From Sipunculus nudus (lineage: Eukaryota > Annelida > Sipuncula > Golfingiida > Sipunculidae): a DNA stretch of 64,000 nucleotides. The notes beneath the pieces were generated by a model. The model saw nothing but the letters and a program-made list of their open reading frames with translations, did no database searches and was not told the DNA's origin. Each line of letters starts with the position of its first letter. Positions within the stretch are counted from its first letter, which is position 1. Where the stretch lies: contig CM049308.1 in NCBI GenBank assembly GCA_026874595.1, positions 50,146,124 to 50,210,123 of the forward strand, written 5' to 3'. The translations under genes were made by a program, and so were the position numbers. Of this stretch, positions 23,701-33,100 are shown one piece after another.

Positions 23701-24800
23701 CGTATACATCCTGGATAGCTTTTCTGATTTTATGACAGGTGGCGCCACCTACATTCACGTTTACGCTGCAGACATCCAAGCTCATATCTCGGGAACCGTT
23801 TGACCGATTGGGCCAAAATTTTGCATGTGTATAGATCTCACATAGCTCTTCATCATACGCAAAACTGGTGGCGCCACCTGCAGCCATTTTTGCACAGTTC
23901 CTGTCTGTTTGTCTGCCATGGGATAAAATCACTCGTATCTCGGCAGTGGTTTGACATATCTGCCTAAAATTTTGCAGGTTTATACATCCCCGACAGCTCT
24001 TGATTTTATGACAGGTGGCGCCACCTGCATTCTAGTTTATGCAGCAGACATCCAAGCTCATATCTTGGGAACCGTTTGTCCGATTGGGCCAAAGTTTTGC
24101 ATGTGTATAGTTCTCACATAGCTCTTTATCATACGCAAAACTGGTGGTGTCACCTGCAACCATTTTTGCTCAGCGTCCATCTGTTTGTCTGCCACGGGCT
24201 AAAATCACTCATATACATGTAGTGGTTTGACTTATCTGCCTTAAATTTTGCATATGTATACAACTTGGACGGCTTTCTGGATTTTGTGGTAGGGGGGGCA
24301 CCTTACATACACAATTTGGCTGCAGACATCCATGCTAATATGCAACACTATATTTCCCCTTGCCATTCAAGCCATGCCTCACTTCACCCGTTCCACTCTG
24401 ATTTAGGCGGATACACGTAGTCGCTTGTCGACTACCCGTATTCTAGTTATATATATATATACTGGCTTTATCTATCTTTCTATCTCTCTCTCTCATATCT
24501 ATCTATTTGTCTGACTCTATATATTTTATATATAATGTGTGTGTGTGGCTCCCTTAAATCAAATGCTCATCATGTGAGAGGTTTTAAGGTCCAGAATACA
24601 GTGAACTCTAGTTATAAATTATTACCTGATTAAGCCTGCTTGTGTCTAACTTCAGGTATGTCCAGCTTTCATGTTGGTTTAGTGAGGTTTTAATGTATGT
24701 AATAATTAAATTATGTATGTGTTTATTAAAAAAACTGTGGTGAATGAACTTGACATTTCTCTACTTTTCCAGTATGATCTATGTTCTCGTGACTGATTAA
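8795..24800 (+). CDS. CNIH1: Cornichon family protein, CNIH1 type, five exons
   Basis: The coding exons are 8795-8875, 10565-10633, 11055-11167, 17184-17327 and 24773-24800. All introns are GT-AG and the phases agree, giving 144 codons plus TAA, the usual CNIH1 length. Diagnostic blocks are MAFSFAAFAYIVALILSAF (first membrane segment), IIAFDELKTDYKNPIDQCN, RPVMSGPGLYDPTTIMNAD and FYLLSFFYYLY ending MIYVLVTD. Cornichons are three- to four-pass ER/Golgi membrane proteins that act as COPII cargo receptors for growth-factor precursors. The extra loop segment of CNIH2/3 is absent, so the AMPA-receptor auxiliary role is less likely. The start has a good Kozak context (A at -3, G at +4). Intron 3 holds family A repeats, and intron 4 holds an antisense Ty3/gypsy element and a family C repeat. 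Confidence 0.95.
8876..10564 (+). other. CNIH intron 1
   Basis: The intron runs from gtaagt to tttgtag. It contains a cluster of AGGTAC motifs at about 9793-9935 and a short G-rich run near 10475-10488. No gene was seen in it. Confidence 0.85.
9793..9935. repeat. AGGTAC-rich cluster
   Basis: The hexamer AGGTAC or its near variants (AGGTACC, TAGGTA, GTACCTAG) recur about ten times in 140 bp, on both strands because the core is palindromic. It is not a regular tandem repeat. Confidence 0.55.
11168..12055 (+). other. CNIH intron 3, left part
   Basis: Intronic sequence from the gtaata donor to the first family A repeat. I see no gene or clear repeat structure in it. Confidence 0.7.
12056..13076 (+). 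mobile_element. Family A repeat, 5' fragment
   Basis: It begins with a T run followed by AGCTCAGCTGACTACAAG and TCATCTGAGCTATAG, which can fold as a hairpin, then a tccg/tctg-rich stretch. The next 600 bp are a diverged copy of the internal unit seen again at about 13190 and 13815. The 3' terminus is missing and a second 5' end starts at 13077, so this is a truncated or nested copy. Confidence 0.65.
13077..15620 (+). mobile_element. Family A Helentron-like element, long copy in CNIH intron 3
   Basis: The 5' end is TTTTTAGCTCAGCTGAC with a hairpin partner TCATCTGAGCTA. Two diverged internal units of about 600 bp follow (the ccaagatctcctacca and cttcaagactgcctaat motifs mark them). The 3' end has AGCTGAGC, the inverse of the 5' subterminal repeat, then a palindrome around GACCCATTGGTC and CTTTGTT. 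No protein is encoded. The layout of subterminal inverted repeat, internal tandem units, terminal hairpin and TT end matches Helentron-associated non-autonomous elements. A colinear inverted copy lies at 31621-34264. Confidence 0.6.
15621..16285 (+). mobile_element. Family A 3'-end fragment
   Basis: The stretch ends with CAGCTGAGCGATGTGACC and the palindrome GACCCATGGGTC followed by CCTTGTT, the family A 3' terminus. The upstream part (gctcatgtccattattc, tttacagagtttcatttt) recurs at about 49240, where it again precedes a family A 3' end. It is a second 3' end with no matching 5' end, so the region is nested or rearranged. Confidence 0.55.
16790..16825 (+). mobile_element. Family A solitary 3' terminus
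   Basis: TTCAGCTGAGCACAGTGACC then the palindrome GACCCATGGGTC and CTTGTT. It is the third family A 3' terminus in this intron without its own 5' end. Confidence 0.6.
17328..18181 (+). other. CNIH intron 4, left part
   Basis: Intronic sequence from the gtgagt donor to the retrotransposon target site. No gene seen. Confidence 0.75.
18187..18371 (-). repeat. 3' LTR of the Ty3/gypsy element
   Basis: A 185-bp direct repeat matching 22149-22333 with one difference (aaataagttc here, aaatgagttc in the other copy). The ends are TGT...ACA. ATGAT target duplication directly adjoins it. Confidence 0.95.
18372..18383 (-). promoter_or_regulatory. Polypurine tract of the retrotransposon
   Basis: On the minus strand the 12 bases directly before the 3' LTR are AGAGGGGGAAAA, the standard plus-strand DNA primer position in LTR elements. 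Confidence 0.85.
18576..21578 (-). CDS. Gag C-terminus and Pol of the Ty3/gypsy element
   Basis: This is a 1000-codon open part of the gag-pol frame; in-frame codons continue upstream to the TAA at 21801-21803. Residues 41-54 and 61-74 are two CCHC zinc knuckles (C-x2-C-x4-H-x4-C). The aspartic protease motif DTGSS is at 122-126. The reverse transcriptase has TTLDLKSAYHQ near 327-337 and YVDN at 392-395, where Y-x-D-D is usual. RNase H has ETDAS at 534-538. Integrase has an HHCC finger (H666, H671, C700, C703) and the D730, D788, E824 triad. The tail from about 900 has an RLPDGRETTVSVRHLAP block and no chromodomain that I recognise. The +strand frame at 20322-20762 is its antisense shadow. 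Confidence 0.92.
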   Translation of the reverse strand: MLNAATNKPLSTGKESSLFPDECDSRPSDNLMAAATNKSSCFFCGNPRHPRSRCPARDEVCHRCQKKGHFSKVCRSAPSKNASAIVPSTLATVTATTGTSNLQRTLVKCKLNGQYETVVLLDTGSSDSYIDTELVKQLNIDLIPCLSKVKMADSSLNVDIEGYCYVTVSLLGQEYTQVKLLVLKSLCAPVLLGHDFLGQHSSLEVAFGGSRPPLRLNSVTPASVSAPPLFKHLTADCHPIAVKSRRFSEEDRNFIRQEVNRLLEHKIIEHSESPWRAQVLVTKDERHKKRMVVDYSHTINRFTQLDAYPLPRIDEMIENIAQFRIFTTLDLKSAYHQVPILEQEKHFTGFEADGKLYQFTRIPFGVTNGVAAFQRTIDNIIAENKLCGTYAYVDNVTVCGMNQQEHDDNLQKFLQVANQKKLEFNETKTVYSTETLNILGYTVSHGSYRPDPERLRPLLELPLPQTKKELERVLGMFSYYAQWIQNFSTKVHPLVSSQSFPLAKEAVEAFRALKQDISSAVVVTVDRDVPLVVETDASEFAIAATLNQNGRPVAFFSRTLNASERCHPAVEKEAYAIVEALRKWKHYLLGNHFQLVTDQRSVSFMFDKQNRGKIKNEKLQRWRIELASYSYDIVYRSGEKNVAPDTFSRIQCSMVTSDEKTLKHLHESLCHPGVTRMIHFVKCRNLPYSVDDIRKLCSSCPVCAELKPRYQKFQGKLVKATQPLERLNIDFKGPLPSSTKNRYLLVVIDEYSRFPWAYPCPNVDADSVIKCLTSLFSTFGLPAYIHSDRGTAFMSSELTNFLHSRGVATSRTTAYNPQGNGQTERYNGVIWKAVNLALRSHNLPVAAWEHMLPDVLHSLRSLLCTATNATPHERMFGHQRRSVSGSSVPTWLTKPGKVLLRRHVRASKYEPLVEEVDLLQAANPAYAHVRLPDGRETTVSVRHLAPRGDPSPSTVGNEESALPDVTDRDHESANKDAVTPMPLLQLSQRHSLLFYRPSNL
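21801..22133 (-). CDS. Gag N-terminal part, ended by an in-frame TAA
   Basis: The frame starts at ATG 22131-22133, 16 bp inside the 5' LTR boundary, and encodes 110 residues resembling a Ty3/gypsy capsid (KRWTHFYRTFENFI, then a VFARHVLATRRQEATESLDA block, the usual conserved gag region). It stops at TAA 21801-21803. The same frame continues open downstream through the rest of gag into pol, so the stop is a single nonsense change in the middle of gag and not a gag/pol boundary signal. Together the two parts form one gag-pol frame of 1185 codons with one stop. Confidence 0.85.
   Translation of the reverse strand: MERLLRPQVFEIDPSHPEAAKRWTHFYRTFENFIGVIKPEKGTDIEIMKLKTLINYISADVFDFIAEAETYTAAIKMLNTLYVKPKNEVFARHVLATRRQEATESLDAYM
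22133..22147 (-). promoter_or_regulatory. Primer-binding site complementary to its own LTR
   Basis: One base inside the 5' LTR, the minus strand reads TTTAATCATCAGAAA. This is the exact reverse complement of TTTCTGATGATTAAA in the sense strand of the LTR (plus positions 22208-22222). No match to a common tRNA 3' end beginning TGG is seen at the expected place. The layout fits self-priming as in Tf1 of fission yeast. Confidence 0.7.
22149..22333 (-). repeat. 5' LTR of the Ty3/gypsy element
   Basis: The partner of 18187-18371, 185 bp. If self-priming is correct, the transcript would start near plus position 22222, giving an R-U5 of about 74 nt. Confidence 0.95.
22998..24448 (+). mobile_element. 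Family C Helentron-like element in CNIH intron 4
   Basis: The 5' end is TTGTATCCGCCAAAACAGAG then TTTTGCGGATAC, a near-perfect hairpin. The inverse GGCGGATAC recurs at about 24407, followed by the hairpin GTAGTCG-CTTGT-CGACTAC and the end TTCTAGTT. The body is a tandem array of about four 276-280-bp units (TATCTCGGGAACCGTTTG at about 23227, 23507, 23786 and a diverged copy near 24060). Each unit has two half units centred on the palindrome GGTGGCGCCACC. No coding sequence is credible. Its orientation is sense to CNIH. Confidence 0.65.
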
Positions 24801-26160
24801 AGAGTGGAATACCAAACCTGTGGCCTGAAGAGCACTGGAATGCTGAGGAAAACAGTTGTGGTGGTTACATGGAGAGAGCACCTGGAAGCTTATGCTGGAC
24901 CTAGCAGTATACCCCACCATACCTCTCTGCTGCACTCTGCTCTATACGATGCAACTTTATCATTGTTTAAATCACAAAAGAGATTATACTGAAAGAACTT
25001 AGTAATCAAAATACTTATATGCATGATGATAGTTGCCAAAAAAAACACTTGGATTCTTAATTCTGTAAACAAGAATAAAATGTGTTTACAGTAGTGAGAC
25101 ATTTTAGGCTAGATTACTTTAAATTGGTCAGTACTAGGTATATGTTTTGGCATTTCCTGATTGTTTAAAATATGAATTTGAATAAATATTTTCATTAGGC
25201 ACATGGAGTATGTTAAAAATATCAGATTTCTCATCATGAACAGACTTGTGCCACATATACCCTGTTATCAAGGTCAGTTTGTTCTTATACAGGTGAAAAA
25301 AACGTTTCTCAAGGTGGGTGTCTCATTTAGAAGACCAAAGAATATTTTTGTTATTAGGTAACAAGATTAACAGCAGTGTTACATGTGAAAGTATTAATTC
25401 AGATTTACTGTAAGGTCAGTCTCATAGTGATAAGTTTATGTTTTCAGTTTGTAAGCAAGTCTTGAAGTGTTTCTGGCTATCATTGATTTGTTTATTATTT
25501 ACAAATTTGATTTTGCTGGTGATTACTGAATCAAAATGTATATTTTTGAACATGCGCTATGTTCCAAATCCTATTGGAAGTCCTTGATCTTTACATGTGC
25601 AAGGATGCTCTGGAAAGAATTTAACGTCATCAGTTACCAGTGTGTGCAGGGAGAGGTTTTCATTGTGTTATTAACTTCTAGCAGAAAGATTTGTGGTCGT
25701 ATTGTCTATATTTGTTAGTACTTCTTTCTTTTTGTAAAAATTTGAGTGTGTGAGTTCTAGCTACTTTCTTATGAATACATGCATACACACACATACATAC
25801 ACCCTCATTAATTTTGCTTGTTGTTTGCTGCCATTTGTACATGTATATAATATGCCTGTGTCACATTATACAGAACTAGGCGAATAAAGTCTACTGTGCG
25901 ACAGAGTCCACATATTTTATGTAACATATGTTATAATTACCAGAGAGCCACAAACCCCTTCTGTAAAGGCAAAAGGGCTTTATGATCATGTCAGAAAATT
26001 ATAATCAAGAATAAATTAAATAATATTCAAGATTTGTACAGCTGGTGAAATGTACATATGTTAATATTTTGTCAACTCAGTACTATGTACATATGGCTTC
26101 GCTGTGAATTTTCCAATAAAGAAAGTTGGTATATTCTAGTTTGCATTGGTATGGTAGTAT
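24801..26160 (+). other. CNIH 3' UTR and downstream region
   Basis: The sequence after the stop has AATAAA at 25883-25888 and at 26115-26120, either of which could direct polyadenylation. Neither site is proven. Confidence 0.55.
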
Positions 26161-26531
26161 GTGCAAGATTACAGTTAGCCTGAATGAAGATACTCGTTTT
26201 CCTCTATTGCTGAAAATCCATAGTGCCTTTGCTGGGATGTATTGACCGTTAAATGTTGGATACCCGAGAACAACAGAAACCAGGCATAGGCTTCACCAGT
26301 TATAGGGAATACCACCGGACCATGGTTGGCATGGAATGTGCTGCAGGGTACTCCAGCGAGTTTACCCTGCGGATGGACAAAGAACATTAACATGTAAATC
26401 TAGCACTTTATTTGCAAAAGAAAGTCATTCCATTAATCATATATAGAAAAATAAACTCGCTATGTGTCAAGCTGCATCAGTAAATGTGCGTATGTGAAAG
26501 TGTTTTCACCCTTTATGCTTCTGGAGTTAGA

Positions 26532-27874
26532 TTTTTAGCCCTCAGCCCTTAGGCTGATGGGCTATTGTCGTCACCCAAGCTGTCTGTCCGTCCGTCCGTT
26601 CGTCCGGCGTCCGTTAACTTTTACCTTTTGAGCGGGATATCTCTAAAAGGATTCACCGTCAGAATTTTATTTCCTTGGTAAAGATGTATATCGACAAAAT
26701 CTCGGTCAAGTTCGAAGATGGGTGACCTTGACCTATTTTCCTACATTTAGAGCTGATTATAGAAAAACACATAGATGCTTATTACTCAGGAACCATTTGA
26801 TGGATTTTCACAAAACTTACTATGATTATTGGGACTGATAATCTGTACCTGCTACACAAGTTTGGTGGCGCCACCTACAATATCTGAATTCTAATGAATT
26901 TTTATCTGATTTTTCAACTTTGAGCTTGTGAGCGGGATATCTCTAACAGGATTCACCGTAGGAATTTTATTTTTTCGGTGAAAATGTATATTGACAAAAT
27001 CTTGGTCAAGTTCGAATTTCGGTGACCTTGACCTATTTTCCTACATTTAGAGCTGATTATAGAAAAACACATAGATGCTTATTACTCAGGAACCATTTGA
27101 TGGATTTTCACAAAACTTACTATGATTATTGGGACTGATAATCTGTACCTGCTACACAAGTTTGGTGGCGCCACCTACAATATCTGAATTCTAATGAATT
27201 TTTATCTGATTTTTCAACTTTGAGCTTGTGAGCGGGATATCTCTAACAGGATTCACCGTAGGAATTTTATTTTTTCGGTGAAAATGTATATTGACAAAAT
27301 CTTGGTCAAGTTCGAAGATGGGTGACCTTGACCTATTTTTCTATGTTTTAGAGCTGATTATAGAAAAAACATTTAGAAGCTTATTTCTCAGAAACCATTG
27401 GCTGGATTTTCACAATACTTACTATGATCATAGGGAGTGATGGTCTGTAACTGCTGCAAAAGGTTTGGGGGCGCCACCTGCAATTTCTGATTTTTAATGA
27501 ATTTTTCTTGGATTTTTCAACTTTGGCCTTGTGAGCGGGATATCTCTAAAAGGATTCACAATAGGAATTTTATTTCTTTGGTAAAGATGTATATCGACAA
27601 AATCTCGGTCAAGTTCGAAGATGGGTGACCTTGACCTACTTTTCAAGGTCACAGAGCTGATAATAGAATAAAACTTAGAAGCTTATTTTTCAGGAAGCAT
27701 TTGGTGGATTGTTATGAATCATGGTACATACCTCTCCATTTTAAATTTCTAACTGAGACCTGTACAGATATACATACATGTGAGAACAGATATTTAGTAC
27801 TTGTTACTGTTACCACCTCTAAACACTGTTCTTTTGGCTGAGGGCTTTTATCAGCTTCTGCTGATATTCTAGTT
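26532..27874 (+). mobile_element. Family B Helentron-like element
   Basis: The 5' end TTTTTAGCCCTCAGCC pairs with GGCTGATGGGCT as a hairpin. The inverse GGCTGAGGGCT appears near the 3' end, followed by the hairpin TATCAGC-TTCT-GCTGATA and the end TTCTAGTT. The interior has four units of about 300 bp (AGCGGGATATCTCTAA at about 26631, 26931, 27231 and 27534); units 2 and 3 are almost identical. GGTGGCGCCACC occurs at 26864 and 27164. The element lies between the convergent CNIH and GMF 3' ends. Confidence 0.65.
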
Positions 27875-30111
27875 TTATGTTACAGGACAGTGGAGAAGAA
27901 ATAATATCTCATTTCTTCACAGAAAGTGCCTATATTTTCAGACCTACTGATCATTGGGCAGTAATTATGGTCCCAAAGGAGTCTAAAACATGTATTAATG
28001 ATACCGGTCATAAATAGGGGTTATTTGGTTTGTTCATGCTACACAAGGAATATGTGCTGAATCATCTTTGGACAGATCTGTCCAATGATTGGTAGGGTAA
28101 ACTCAATGGAGTACCGTGACTCTGTCCATGGAAATCACGGTCAAGCAATACATACTCTAGCTAATCTAAGGCTTCACATCCTCATCAGACCCTAATGTAG
28201 GTGTGACCCATCAAGGATTCACAATGTTTTTGCAGAGGGACTCCTGGAGTCTCGGTGATAGTCATTCATACATACCAGTGATATCTAATACTTCACAAGG
28301 GATGTAAAAATCTATCTAGAATATATCTTAAGGTATATCACAGGAATAAGACAGTCATGTGATATATATTTTTTATTATTTTTATATAAAAGTTTCCACA
28401 TGAATATCAGCCATATCAATCATGCAGAGTATTGTACAGTTCCAATAGTCATTTTGGTGGTCGTAGTTAATGATTTCATCTTCTTCCTTAACCCCCCCTT
28501 CCCCCAGATGTACTTGGTATTTATATAACCTGTGAGTAAAATAAGGAAATTGTAAAGCGGACTACATGGTAAAACTAAATTATACACAGGTTTACTATAA
28601 AAGCACCCGAGAAATCCTTGCCATATTTATTCCGTTATCCATACTATTAATTTTAGTTTCTCCTCACCTTCATCTTTGATGAAGAGATTTCTCTTTAATT
28701 TTTGAGACAGTCATCAGAGTTCAGGGCATGTCCCCAAAGTCTGAGGGACTGACTCAATCTCCATTATAAGTGCCACATTGGAGAATAAAAAAATATACCA
28801 ACAATCCCATTGCTGCAAACCTAAATCATCCCAAGCTCAGAATATGAAGTACAGTTACAATTCACAAAGTTTGAGTAGGGAAATATTCACGAGTCTTCAA
28901 CTTTTGCCTTTTACATTTCTGACAGAAAGTGAAAGGTTTTCAGCACCCATAGAATAAGGGAAATACATAATCCAGGACATTATCGACTTATAATTGATTA
29001 AAATACCACAATTTGATTTATTACCATAATACATAAAAGCAAAGCTGAAAAACTGATTTGAAAGCTCATGATTCTTTGCTTTTTATAAAACAAAGTTTGG
29101 ACCCTTTGTTTTTTCCCCTGATTTGAAACTAATAAGTACTAGTATATTACCTGAGAAAAATATCTGAACTTAACATGGCAGTAGCATGCATCCAGGCAAA
29201 GCAGACATGAACAATGAAAAGACTGTCTGTCATGACAGTACAGTTCACCTTGGTCTCTTCCACATCATGTGGTGTTCAAATATTCCTAGAGACACCCATT
29301 CACTCAAGGTACATCAGTATAACATGGCAAGTCTGCTTTTCAGTCTCCTTATTTACCATAAAACACCTGGGTTCTAATATTATACATGTTCTGTGACATT
29401 CGCATGGAATATGTGATGTAGGAATGGCAAACAAAAGGTACAGGGACACAGTTACAGGTACATGGGGAAAGACTGATAAAAAGAGATAAGATGCATACAA
29501 AAAGGGAATGAGTCTTGTTTCATTGGTTACTCATGAATTACTGTTCACATGCCAACAAATACTTCAAATTCAACAAATAATTATATTACTAAGGAACTAA
29601 CCATTGATAATCCTGACTCCTGTAAAATTAATCCATTCCTTTGCCATCCTTGCCTCCCGGTATTTTCATTTACTTACAGAATGAGAAAGTATTATCACAT
29701 ATATCTATGACTAGTGTTATTTTTTGACAAGATTAAAAAGAAGTACAGTTAAAAACAAAATTAAGGAGACCATCATCAAAAAGATGCAATTAAAGTCTGA
29801 TGCTTTGTGTAAATAACAAAGCTGAAAGACTCCCATGAACAATTAAAATGATCATTAAAACAAATTTTGCTTATTATTCCAAATTTTTCCCTGGTCCTCT
29901 GTTATTTGATACATGCAGAACCTCTCCACACATGACAAGACATATCTGAAAATAAAGACAGTAAACATTTCCTGCATGGCTTCAACTTTAAGAGTTAGCA
30001 TTTGAAAGAAAAGAATGTTCATTGTTGACTGCTTTGTTTTTGTATCTGTGGTGCCTGGAAGTCCAAGTTTTTTCTGTGAGGTATTAAACCCTCCTCCACT
30101 GACATTTGCGT
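27875..30111 (-). other. Probable GMF 3' UTR and intergenic sequence
   Basis: This lies downstream of the GMF stop on the minus strand. A minus-strand AATAAA-like signal (TTTATT on the plus strand) is present near 28370, so a long 3' UTR is possible. No other gene is supported; the small frames at 29186-29500 show no domain. Confidence 0.5.
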
Positions 30112-33100
30112 TCAACGGAAGAATTTGAGTTTCTCCTTCAGCCATTCTTCTGTTAGGTCTTCTGTATTCCTAACTTCAAACACCTGGTATCAAAGAAAAC
30201 AATAAGTACAATACAAAGACAGTCAAGTTATCTAAGTATAAACATTCCTCATGTCACATGCCTAAAATTACAGAACAAAGTTAATTCTGCACATATCTGA
30301 GTTTCTCTTTGTAAAAGATATTTTAGATAACAAATATTCCAAAAATACTTCAGAAGCTATTATACTGTGGTATACTTAAATCATGATGTTTAGTTTTGAA
30401 CCACTATTACAGTAAGGGTCATTTATTAGAGATGAGGTTTAGATAAGTGACTAGATAATCCATTTCAGTTGATACTGATATTGCACATGAATTTTACATA
30501 CTCAAATAATGAAAAAAGCTTTCAGAAAATAATCTTGCCTCAGTTATACTTTGTTTTTTAAAATACAGAATAATAATATTTAATTTTCTGTATGTGCTGA
30601 TTGAGTTTATTTGATAAGACAAAAGTGGAGTGCTAGGTGCAGAGTTTACTCCTTTATTTCAATAAAATTGTTAAAGAAAAACAGAGGTGTATTTGCAAAA
30701 TGAAATATTTTTCTTAGATGAAATCTCAAACATAAGAGAATGACAGGTTACCTAAAATGTGAAAATGCATGAGTAAATTAAACCCCATTTCTTAAGCCTG
30801 TGGATAATTTATCAAATGAATTAATGATTAAACATCTGGAAGAAATACAGCCATTTTTCATTTGAAATATGAAGAGCCAGTTAGCTAGCCATATAATTGG
30901 GACTGAATGTAATTCATTTGCACAGAAAAAAAAATTTATTTTAAACTTATATGTTATGGTTCTTAACTTGATCATATTCACTGGATCATATCTCCTGGTG
31001 ATATAACTTACTTTGGTCAGGCCAGATTCATTGACTAGTCCCTTCATGCTGCCAGCGTACATCATTTGTTGCTCAGGCTTACAACCTGCAAACGAAAAAG
31101 AGCGACCCATCAGCAACCTGCAGATGACTACATGGTTAATGTAATGGAAATAGAAACAAAACACAACAAGAGCACTGCAAACTTGCATAATATCCCTGTC
31201 GTGTATCTGGTGACCTCTGACCTCATTAAATATGCGTGAATTCTGATGAGATGGTAATTTAGGTGAGAAACTCTATTGGTAAATATGTGTAATGAGTTTC
31301 ATGAAAATCCATAGGATTTTTGGTAAGTCACCAAGGTGCCTCTAAAGTGTGGTGACCTCTGACCTCATTAAATATGCATGGATTTTGCTGGAAATCGAAC
31401 TTGCGCAAGATATTTTATTGATTAACATTTCTGATGAGTTTCATCAAAATCCTTCATATTCTCAGTGGAGATAATCTGTTGGAAAGTTGCTATGATGATT
31501 TTCTTGGAAATCCATCAAAGCCCTGGTAAGTTATCGTGGTGACACTAAAAGTTGACAGACAGACTGATGGGGGGTAAAATACCATAATACTCCTGTCATA
31601 TGACGGGGTATAAAAACAAAAACAAGGGACCTATGGGTCACGACGCTCAGCTGTTATATATGATAAAAAAATATTATTTAGAAATGAGGCACATGCTGGT
31701 TTTGTGTGGTAATAAGTATAAGCTGTATTATGAGTTGCTGTTGTTTAGCTTATGTATGATTTTGATAGTACCTTTGGAGACAGGGATGAGGATTGATTTC
31801 ATTTATTTTAATAACAAATGGAGTACTATTGTCACACAGATTTTGACTTGGCCATATAACTTATAAGCAGAACATATAATATAAGAGTAACTATTTATAA
31901 AAAAAATTACAAATATTGTCCCAAATATAATTTTTATTAAAAATAATAAGAGAATTATATGATTTTTTTCAAATGAAATATAACTGATATGATTATTAAA
32001 ATAATATTAAAGAATATATTCATGAATGCATTCATGAATACATTTTGAAAGTATTTGCACGAGTATTCATATACTTTCATTTTTACCTGAATTCCCATTC
32101 TTTATGCAAGAAATTTTATAATGGAGTACATAATCATAATCGTATTTAAATACAATTACAAAGTATTCGCAACATGTCTGGTATTTATTCAGTTTTCACC
32201 AAACAATGATGATGAGAATCCAGAATATACAAAATTCACACATTTAAATAATGATCATAAGTACCTGGTTTTATGGCTTTTATTTATATTAAAAAATAAC
32301 TGTAAAAAATTCATTTTGGACTAATTTCACATCAATGTACACACTAGACACAGTAGGAATCTAGATTAATATTATCAACTGCATCTTTGTCTATCATTAA
32401 TTTCCTTCATATGATCCCTAATGATTAGTAATGAATAATATGATTTACTTCTTTATCATTAAAATTGAACTGGAAAATGCCATAGGTGACTGCATGGTGT
32501 TATTTGGAATATGTGACATTCTACCCATCGATACAAGATTCTTATATCATCAGTAACTGCAAGTTAATTTCCTGTTATTATAAACAAACATATTCCTTTT
32601 CTATTTTTCTTTAATTTCTTATTAAAAACCTTTAAAAATTTATTAATTTATTGTTTATTGTTATGTTGTTGGTTAAAACTACTAGATGAGTTGGGTTGGA
32701 CACCTGGATCAACTGTGGCTGGCCATGAGCTGCCTGGATTCCTGTATGCCTCTCCTCAAGCGTGCATAATTTGATGAAAGGTCAACAAGGTCAACATACA
32801 GGTGACTCAAGAGGGGCTGGAGAGAGCCAAAGTCTGACAGGGTCTCATAAAAAACATTAATAAAAGCTACAGTTTTTGGCCAATTTCTTTCAGCTTTCTA
32901 AACTAAAAAGCTGAAATCCTTATGTGTGCATGATATGAAAATTATATCAACAGTGCTCACAGGAAACAAACGTGCCATGGTCACAGTTGGGCAAACTTTA
33001 AGGTACTAATTTTATATTTATACTAATAACTTATAAAATTTGAAAAATTCAGAACTAATTTTGGGTATTCAATTGAATCTTGATTAAATAATGTTACATA

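Noticed and set aside
22998-24448. Canonical Helitron with 5' TC and 3' CTRR
   Set aside because: The 3' CTAG with a hairpin fits, but no 5' TC terminus is seen and subterminal inverted repeats are present, which fits Helentron-type elements better.
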